A stretch of 64,000 nt of DNA, taken from positions 134,343 to 198,342 of the forward strand of contig GG745332.1 of assembly GCA_000151295.1 (NCBI GenBank), written 5' to 3'. Origin of the DNA: Allomyces macrogynus ATCC 38327. Taxonomy: Eukaryota > Blastocladiomycota > Blastocladiomycetes > Blastocladiales > Blastocladiaceae. The notes under the pieces are model-generated. The model was not told where the DNA came from and did not search any database. It saw nothing but the letters and a program-made list of their open reading frames with translations. Of this stretch, positions 57,748 to 64,000 are shown in pieces; the stretch's first letter is position 1, and the number at the start of each line of letters is the position of its first letter. Position numbers and translations under genes: made by a program.

Positions 57748-59041
57748 ATGGCCGTGGCCCACTACGACGACCTCGAGTTTGAGCCGAACCTGCGCAACGT
57801 GCTCGAGCAGGACTCGCTCAAGTGGATTTTCGTCGGTGGCAAGGGCGGTGTCGGTCCGTACCATGATGGGCCCGCTCCGTTCCAGCACGCGCTCGCTCAG
57901 CGTCTAACCTCGATTGCGTGCGTGCGCGCGCTCCAGGCAAGACCACGTCGAGTTGCTCGCTGGCCGTGCAGCTGTCGAAAGTGCGTGAGTCGGTGCTGTT
58001 GATCTCGACCGACCCGGCGCACAACCTCTCGGATGCCTTTGGCCAAAAGTTTGGCAAGGACCCGACCAAGATCAATGGGTTCGACAACCTCTTTGCCATG
58101 GAAATCGACCCGACCGCGTCGATCCAGGAGATGATGGACCAGAGTGCGTTTTTGATCTGGTTCGACAAGACCACGGCCGGATGGAAACTGACGAATGCGC
58201 CGACTATGTCTAGACCCGGACGGCGGTGCCATGAATGGCATGATGCAGGACCTGGCGTTTGCGATTCCCGGTGTCGACGAGGCCATGGGGTTTGCCGAGG
58301 TCATGAAGTACGCGCTCTTCATCTCCGCTCCCGCTCCTCGCTCCCGAACACGTTCTTGACCCCGCGATGACACACTAGGCTCGTCAAGTCCATGGACTAC
58401 TCGGTCATTGTCTTTGACACGGCGCCGACGGGCCACACGCTGCGTTTCCTGTCGTTCCCCGCGGTCCTGGAAAAGGCGCTGGCCAAGATCTCGCAATTCT
58501 CGGGCCGGTTTGCGCCGCTGCTCTCGCAAATGTCCGGCATGATGGGCATCAACAGCAACTCCGAGGACATGTTTGCCAAGCTCGAGGGCATGCGCGAGGT
58601 GATTCAGGAAGTGAACAAGCAGTTCCAGGACCCGGTACGCGCCCCAATCCACCCTTGGTCTCTGCTCCGCACTCATGACGCGAACCTGACCATTTCCCCC
58701 TGTTCCTCGGCATCTAGGACAAAACGACCTTCATCTGCGTGTGCATTTCCGAGTTCCTTTCGCTCTACGAGACGGAGCGCATGATCCAGGAGCTCACGTC
58801 CTACCACATCGACACGCACAACATCATTGTCAACCAATTGCTCTTCCCGAAAAAGGACTCGACCTGCGAACACTGCAACGTGCGGTACAAGATGCAGCAA
58901 AAGTACCTCGAGCAGATTCACGAGCTCTACTCGGACTTCCACGTTGTCAAGCTGCCGTTGCTCACCAAGGAAGTGCGCGGCGCCAAGGAGATTGAGGAGT
59001 TCTCGCAAAAGCTCGTCGAGCCGTTTATCCCGCCGCAGTAA
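57748..59041 (+). CDS. GET3: GET3 ATPase for tail-anchored proteins (ArsA homologue)
   Basis: Cytosolic homodimeric ATPase that delivers tail-anchored proteins to the ER through Get1/Get2. Five exons: 57748-57853, 57937-58143, 58214-58307, 58379-58634, 58718-59041; 987 nt, 328 aa. The P-loop GGKGGVGKTT spans the first intron. Switch I is [12 protein letters not shown] and switch II is [11 protein letters not shown]; the zinc-coordinating CEHC pair near residue 260 is intact. Ends [11 protein letters not shown]. All donors fit the local GTNCG pattern. Convergent spacing to TRM9-like is about 300 bp. Confidence 0.95.
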
Positions 59042-59349
59042 AGGCGGTTCACGGCGGTGCGCGTCGGGCGTGTACAGATCGGGGTCGGGGGTCGTTTCGT
59101 TTTTGGTGTTTTTTTTGCTTGATGCTTTCGTGGATGTTTCCGTAACGCGTTTTCCTGGCTTGTAAAGAGTGCCAATGATATCGTCGTGTTTCGGCCGTGT
59201 TGCCAGTGCTGGTCGGTCCTGGTGTTGTTGCCCCGTTTAGCGGCCGTTGTGTGGCTGCGTGTCTGGTAAGGCGGTCGTCTCCGGTGCCTCGAACCACACG
59301 TTCGTTCCGCTCCAGGTCTTCAACGGCACGCTTTGCAATCTGCACGGTC
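59042..59349. other. Spacer GET3 / TRM9-like
   Basis: 308 bp, both genes plus strand. T-rich GET3 3' flank (T-run near 59108-59116), then the promoter of the next gene. No other element. Confidence 0.4.
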
Positions 59350-60390
59350 ATGACCACGACAACCATGGACCAGAATTCGTCACGACCACCAGCAACCCGA
59401 TCCGGGCCGCAAGCACGCGCGGCCACGCCCGCAACCAGCAGCTCCACGGCGCCCGCTTCCACGACCACCACACCCGGCAACCGCTCGCTCGCCCCGACCG
59501 TCGTCGACCTCGCGTCCGTGAGAAACCATGCAGCACTCGAGGCCGAATCGGTGCACCAAGTGTACGAGGACATTGCCGAGCATTTCAGCAGCACGCGGTA
59601 CAAGGTGCGCGAATGTTTTTGGAGGAAGTGATCTGTGCCGGGATAAGGCTGATCGCGAAGTGTGCAGTAGCCGTGGCCCGTCGTGGAACAGTTCCTGCTC
59701 GAGCAGCGGCCGGGGAGTGTCGGGTGTGATGTTGGGTGCGGGAACGGCAAGTATTTGGGTGTGAACCGCGACGTGTGGACTGTCGGTGTGGATCGGTACG
59801 TGGTGGGCAGCGCGAGTGCGGTTGCAGCTCGTTCTCAATCGACGAATGGACGTAGGAGTGCGAATTTGATCAAGATCGTTCGCGACCGCGGGTTCGACGG
59901 CCTCGTCGGCGACGCGCTCGCCGTGCCGTGTCCAACCGACCGTTTTGTACGTCACCCTCCATCCCGCGACCACCCGCGACCACCCGCTCTTCTAGATCTG
60001 ATGCCACTCCCACACCAGGACTTTGCCATTTCCATCGCCGTCATCCACCACCTCTCCTCTCCCGCACGACGCATCGCTGCGATCCGCGAACTGCTCCGCG
60101 TCGTGCGTCCCGGCGGCCACGCGCTCATCTACGTGTGGGCGCTCGAGCAAGGATCCAAACGACAGTTCCCGGGCCAGGACGTCTATGTCCCGTGGCACTT
60201 GCCGACGCGCATGGCCGCAACGGTCAAGGGTCCTGTTGTGGAGCGCGACGGGAGCAAAGACGTGGTCTACCAGCGGTACTACCACCTGTACAAGCAGGGC
60301 GAGCTCGAGGAGGAGGCACGCGCCGCGGGCGGGACGGTCGTGCGCAGTGGGTATGACCGGGATAACCATTATTGCGTCGTGACCAAGTGA
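59350..60390 (+). CDS. TRM9: TRM9/ALKBH8-type tRNA wobble-uridine methyltransferase
   Basis: SAM-dependent methyltransferase of the Trm9 family, which forms mcm5U at tRNA wobble position 34 together with Trm112. Exons 59350-59604, 59671-59795, 59856-59946, 60019-60390; 843 nt, 280 aa. The domain starts YEDIAEHFSSTRYKPWPVVEQFL. SAM motif I is CDVGCGNGKYL. After LIKIVRDRGFDGLVGDAL it runs FDFAISIAVIHHLSSPARR, PGGHALIYVWALEQ and the end YYHLYKQGELEEE...DNHYCVVTK. N-terminal 60 residues are Thr/Pro/Ala-rich. A second ATG five codons in is possible. Phases all agree. Confidence 0.9.
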
Positions 60391-60473
60391 GCGGCCACGA
60401 AAGGGCGAGACCACAGCTATGTATATGGAAATATAAAATCGAGCGGCAAACGAACGGAACCAAAACAATGGGA

Positions 60474-61193
60474 TTATTGCTGCTGCACGTCAGCTCGCTT
60501 GACCTTCCCCGCTGTCATCCCCTCGATCACCGTGCCCAAGACCACCAACTTCTCCTTGACCGGGTACGACGCATTCGCATTCAGCACGCGCAGCGCCATC
60601 TCGGCCGTGTTCAGCTGTTCGGGCGACAACTTGGCCGCCACCTCCTTCGGGACCGCCACTTGGCTGTACTCGCCACCAAGGTACTCACGAATCACGCGCG
60701 CCTTCTCGTCCGTCAACATGCCGTGCGTGTCGCGCGGCAACTTGGCCGCATTCCGCGCCCACGGGTTGCCCGTCGCGAAATTCATTTCCGAGAGGGGGGT
60801 CGGCTGGTATGTCTCGAACGTGATCGGCCCGGACAGGTCCGACTCGGACGGCCCGCGCGCGGATTGTTGCCGCGGCGGGCGCTGCACGAACTTGGTGGGT
60901 TCACGGCGGAACGGCGCGTTCTCGCCGGAGGAGGACGAGGACTGGCCACGGCGGGTAAAACTGCGCGGGGACCGCGGCGTGGACGACGACGAGGACGACG
61001 AGCGCGCGAGTTCCGAGACGGCCGAGACGGGGTCGGCGTCGCCGCTGACGGGCTTGGATTCGGCGCGCTGCTTGCGTGTTGCGGCGGTGGTTGCGACTTG
61101 TGTCAGGGCAGCCCAAAAGCCGCCAGACGACGAGGTGGCCGCGGTCGCGTGCAGCAGGCGCCGCGGCGCGCGGGTGGAGGCGGCGGCGAGCAT
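60474..61193 (-). CDS. Protein of unknown function with a mitochondrial-type N-terminus
   Basis: Single exon, 239 aa, ATG 61193. The first 25 residues (MLAAASTRAPRRLLHATA) are basic, Ala-rich and acid-free, as in mitochondrial presequences. A Ser/Arg/Pro-rich linker follows to about residue 140. The C-terminal 100 residues look folded: SEMNFATGNPWARNAAKL, then GMLTDEKARVIREYLGGEY and SPEQLNTAEMALRVLNAN, ending in a VLGTVIEGMTAGKV helix. No family recognised; a mitochondrial ribosome or assembly factor would fit but is only a guess. Convergent with the TRM9-like gene (83-bp spacing). Confidence 0.6.
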   Translation of the reverse strand: MLAAASTRAPRRLLHATAATSSSGGFWAALTQVATTAATRKQRAESKPVSGDADPVSAVSELARSSSSSSSTPRSPRSFTRRGQSSSSSGENAPFRREPTKFVQRPPRQQSARGPSESDLSGPITFETYQPTPLSEMNFATGNPWARNAAKLPRDTHGMLTDEKARVIREYLGGEYSQVAVPKEVAAKLSPEQLNTAEMALRVLNANASYPVKEKLVVLGTVIEGMTAGKVKRADVQQQ

Positions 61194-61470
61194 GGGGGAA
61201 GGTCGGTCGGCGGCCGTGCAGCGAGCGGTGTTAAGACGGGGCGGAGCGAGTGCGGGCGGCCGGGTCGCCGCGATCCGTCAAGGAAGGGCTGGATCAGCGC
61301 GAGCACGGCGACAGGATTTGCTGGTGTTGGAAAAGAATGCAAAGCAAAGTGCGCTCAGAAAGCGGGCACGAGAAGGCACGGGGTTTGCTGCAGCACGAAT
61401 GAGTGGTGTGACGTTCGTTTCTACCGCATGCTTTGCGGAAAGTAAATACACATGACAGTGCAACCCTCAG

Positions 61471-61542
61471 GGCCTGTTGGCGTAATGGTAGCGCGTCTGA
61501 CTCCAGATCAGAAGGCTGGGTGTTCGAGTCACTCACAGGTCA
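61471..61542 (+). tRNA. tRNA-Trp (CCA)
   Basis: 72 nt including discriminator A: acceptor GGCCTGT/ACAGGTC (one G-U pair), D arm GCGTAATGGTAGCGC, anticodon stem TCTGA/TCAGA around CTCCAGA (anticodon CCA at 61503-61505), T loop TTCGAGT. No intron. TTTTTT at 61547-61552 terminates transcription. Confidence 0.95.
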
Positions 61543-62397
61543 TGAATTTTTTGAACGCAATAATAACTTGCTATGAATGTCATCGTCGAATTCGTCACAA
61601 AGTTTTTGCCGGTTGACCTCACACATCTGTTTTGCAGCCAGGCGTGAGCTCCAACAGTTGAATGATCCACCCGTGAAGTGTTTGTTGGATGGAATACTCC
61701 ACTACTGGCGAACTTGACCTGACGCGCACTTTCTGGAGTCGTGTCGCTGCTCCCATTCGTTTGTTGGCGATTTCGACGATATTCAGAAGTGCACCCACCT
61801 GCGGCATTGTCGGGTCGGGCCTCAGCGGCGCAATGTAAGATCCGTGTCTGAATTACTTGATGTGCCCTCAATGCGCTGAAATGGGACAGGTTCCCCTGGC
61901 CAGTCAAAACGTCATTCCATTCACGCAAGGATGTGAAGCTCAATGGGTCCCTGGAAAGCGCCGCATTCAAATTAGGTATTGAGGCGATGCCACGACCGTC
62001 GCGCGCATGTGTTCGTGACATGGTTGAGAACGAGCGACATGGTCTAGGACAAGTGAGAACGATGGGGCGGGTCGCAGCGGTGAGACTTATTAGTGCTGTT
62101 TGTGTGAACTGAAGCCGAGCATCAAGTCGTGTTTATCATGATCGTGACTGTGATCACCAGCTGCGCGGTCGGGCAAGTCTCAAGCACCTGGCGGACGCCC
62201 TCACAATCGTGTCAATTGTTCCACCAAATCAATCTATTTTGCCTGAGTTCTGTCGGCCTCGACACACACGACTGCAGCTGGCCCGTCTGTACCGCAGAGC
62301 GACCTTTTCCATCAACCAAATCCAAAATAAATGCACAAAACTATATCAAAAATGCCATATCCCATCCTCCTGATCCTTCCCCTCTCCATCTCTCCAC
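61543..62397. other. Intergenic region after tRNA-Trp
   Basis: 855 bp of lower GC. A 163-codon minus-strand frame (ATG 62021) ends inside the tRNA 3' flank and has no motif, so it is not called. Otherwise nothing recognised. Confidence 0.4.
61547..61552 (+). terminator. Pol III terminator of tRNA-Trp
   Basis: T6 run five nucleotides after the tRNA. Confidence 0.75.
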
Positions 62398-63925
62398 CTA
62401 CATCCGGCGCTTTCCATCCGCAGCTCCAATCCGCGCCGCGTGCGCTTGCGCCAACGCCATCCGCAGCCGGCGCACTTTCGCCCAATGCTCGGCCTTGCGG
62501 CGCAACTCGCCGCGATCCTTGATCGACACCTTCCCCATCGCCACGGCCAACTCGCTGTCCGTGTCGGAAATCGCCGACGATACGTCCGACCGGACCGAGC
62601 CCGCACGCGACTTGAGCGCCGGGGGCGCGAGCATCACCTGCGGCGCCTGCTGTTGCACGACCACCGTCTCTGTCGCCGTCTGTGGGACCATTTCCGTGAC
62701 TACCTGCGGCACCGCCGCCGCCGGCGCGGACGCACCCGCATACGGATTCGCGTGCGCCCTTGCCGGTGGAACGACCGGCACCATCATCCGGCCCAACGCG
62801 CGCGCCGCCTGCCGCAAACTCGGCTGCTCTCCACTTGGCGGGGGCGCACTCTTCCCACTCCTCTCGGCCGACCGCGCGGCGCGCCGCGCCTCGCGTTTCG
62901 CGCGCCTCGCCGCCCGGCGGTCTTCGGGCTTGACGTTGCCGAGGACCATGGCGCCCTTTTCGTCCTCGTAGTCGGTGGCCTTGGATGAGGACGAGGGCGT
63001 CCCCGAGGAAGAACGGGCACCGGGGTGCATGTAGCTTGGGGCCGCGACGGCCGCGTAGGGCGGGGTCGCGTACGGGTTGGTCGGCGTGTAGCCGTAGGGT
63101 GCCGGCGGGGCCGTGGGGGCGTAGGACATGTACCCCGGCGCAAAGGCGGCCGATGGGCGTGGGGGGAGTTGCGGCGGGGCCATCCCGCTCATCGGCGGCA
63201 TCATGGGCGCGGCCATCGGCATCGGCATCGGAGCCGGGGGCGGGGCGTACCCGTACATTGCCGCGGCAGCAGCAGCCGCAGCCGCCGAATCGATGCCGAG
63301 CATCGTCCCCGGCGCGGCGAACGGTGGCGGGGCTTGAGCGATCCCCGGAGGGAAAATGCCCGACGGTGGTGGGGGCGGGGCGGAACCGAACGGCGCGGTG
63401 GCGGTCGCGTAGGTCGGCGGGAACCCGATGGGCGGTGGGATGCCGACGAGGAGCGGGTCGGTCGTGAGTAAGTTGGCGAGTTCGGCGTCGAGCATCATGT
63501 TGGCGTCGAGCGTGTCGAGGTAGGCGAGGACCGTCGACAGGGAGGTCGGGTCCATGTCCAGTAACGGGTCGTCGGTCGGGACGGGCGGGAGGGTGTCGAG
63601 CGCGGCCATCAGAGCTATTTGTGGGGAAGGGGGGGGGGAGTGATCAGTGAGTGGAAGAGGCGTGGGAATGCCAGGGCAGGCGAGAAAAGGCGAGAAAGAA
63701 AAGAGAGCGGGCACAGTTGCGACGACGTACTTTCGTCGTAAACGGGCGCGACGCGCTGTCGCTTGATGTCCTCGAGGAATTGATCGAGGTCGTCGAGCGC
63801 CGGCCGCTTGGTGCCAAGGTTGGCCGGGGACATGGACTTGGTCGTTGTCGTCGAGGACGACCCGTACGGGCTTACCACCATCGGCGGCGACACGTGCGCC
63901 ATGGGCGAGGTGGTCGATGTGTACC
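62398..63925 (-). CDS. Proline/alanine-rich protein with a basic segment (5' end outside the window)
   Basis: At least two exons, 63731-63925 and 62398-63614; the upstream acceptor at 63926 (CTAAC branch-like 18 nt before it) shows that the gene begins beyond the right edge. At least 470 aa. The N-terminal visible part is Ser/Thr-rich then ALDDLDQFLEDIKRQRV and LSTVLAYLDTLDANMMLDAELANLL, two acidic/leucine-rich helices. Then 150 residues of Pro/Ala/Met/Tyr repeats, a strongly basic stretch EDRRAARRAKREARRAARS, and a helical C-terminus ending KRRM. The basic stretch resembles a DNA-binding or nuclear localisation segment but no leucine zipper follows. No family recognised. Confidence 0.6.
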
Positions 63926-64000
63926 CTGGCAGTGTGCTTCACCGTTAGTGCCAGGGCGCCAGGGCAGATTGTCGAGAGAGGCGCGAGGCGCGTGAAGTCA

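Noticed and set aside
61533..62021. 163-codon minus-strand frame with ATG at 62021
   Set aside because: Composition is less biased than most shadows, but it ends in the tRNA-Trp 3' flank and shows no family motif or splice context.

Overview
The window is nuclear DNA from a GC-rich fungus. Genes are dense and fall on both strands. Introns are short (about 58-116 nt, apart from one of 534 nt in RPL26). Fungal markers include a lanosterol synthase, a chorismate synthase, a calcium-binding-loop neutral trehalase, a Vts1-type SAM protein and a TEY cell-integrity MAP kinase. A Tctex-type dynein light chain is also present, so an early-diverging zoosporic lineage (Blastocladiomycota or Chytridiomycota) is my best guess; it is an inference from gene content and base composition, not proven. 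A run of exactly 100 N (35497-35596) marks a scaffold gap.

Left part (1-15100): two tandem HTATIP2-like reductase genes, the upstream one decayed; a peroxisomal-type 2,4-dienoyl-CoA reductase; a PAS-like protein with two CxxC pairs; chorismate synthase; a secreted tyrosinase; and a THADA/Trm732-like helical-repeat gene carrying a 16-bp duplication and an in-frame TGA.

Middle part (15100-35300): a class V aminotransferase-fold protein whose PLP lysine is replaced by arginine; a same-strand array of GNAT acetyltransferases (three intact, one pseudogene, one relic); a 999-residue membrane-anchored low-complexity protein; neutral trehalase; Tctex-1 dynein light chain; an ABHD4/5-CLD1-like hydrolase; and spermidine synthase.

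Right part (35600-64000): RNA polymerase II subunit RPB9, initiator tRNA-Met, a C2-domain protein, a broken alpha-methylacyl-CoA racemase, an unidentified coiled-coil gene, mitochondrial processing peptidase beta, Vts1, the MAP kinase, RPL26 head-to-head with a BMT5/6-like 25S rRNA methyltransferase, lanosterol synthase head-to-head with GET3, a TRM9-like tRNA methyltransferase, a protein with a mitochondrial-type N-terminus, tRNA-Trp, and a proline/alanine-rich gene running off the right edge.

Most genes are unrelated housekeeping functions. The functional pairings I can see are RPL26 with the rRNA methyltransferase (226-bp shared promoter) and several divergent pairs sharing 0.25-0.6 kb. 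Exon joins were placed by hand from GT/AG signals, reading-frame continuity and family conservation. Several otherwise convincing genes need a one-base correction to stay open, so some breaks are probably assembly errors, while others (HTATIP2 copy 2, GNAT copy 4) look like true decay.
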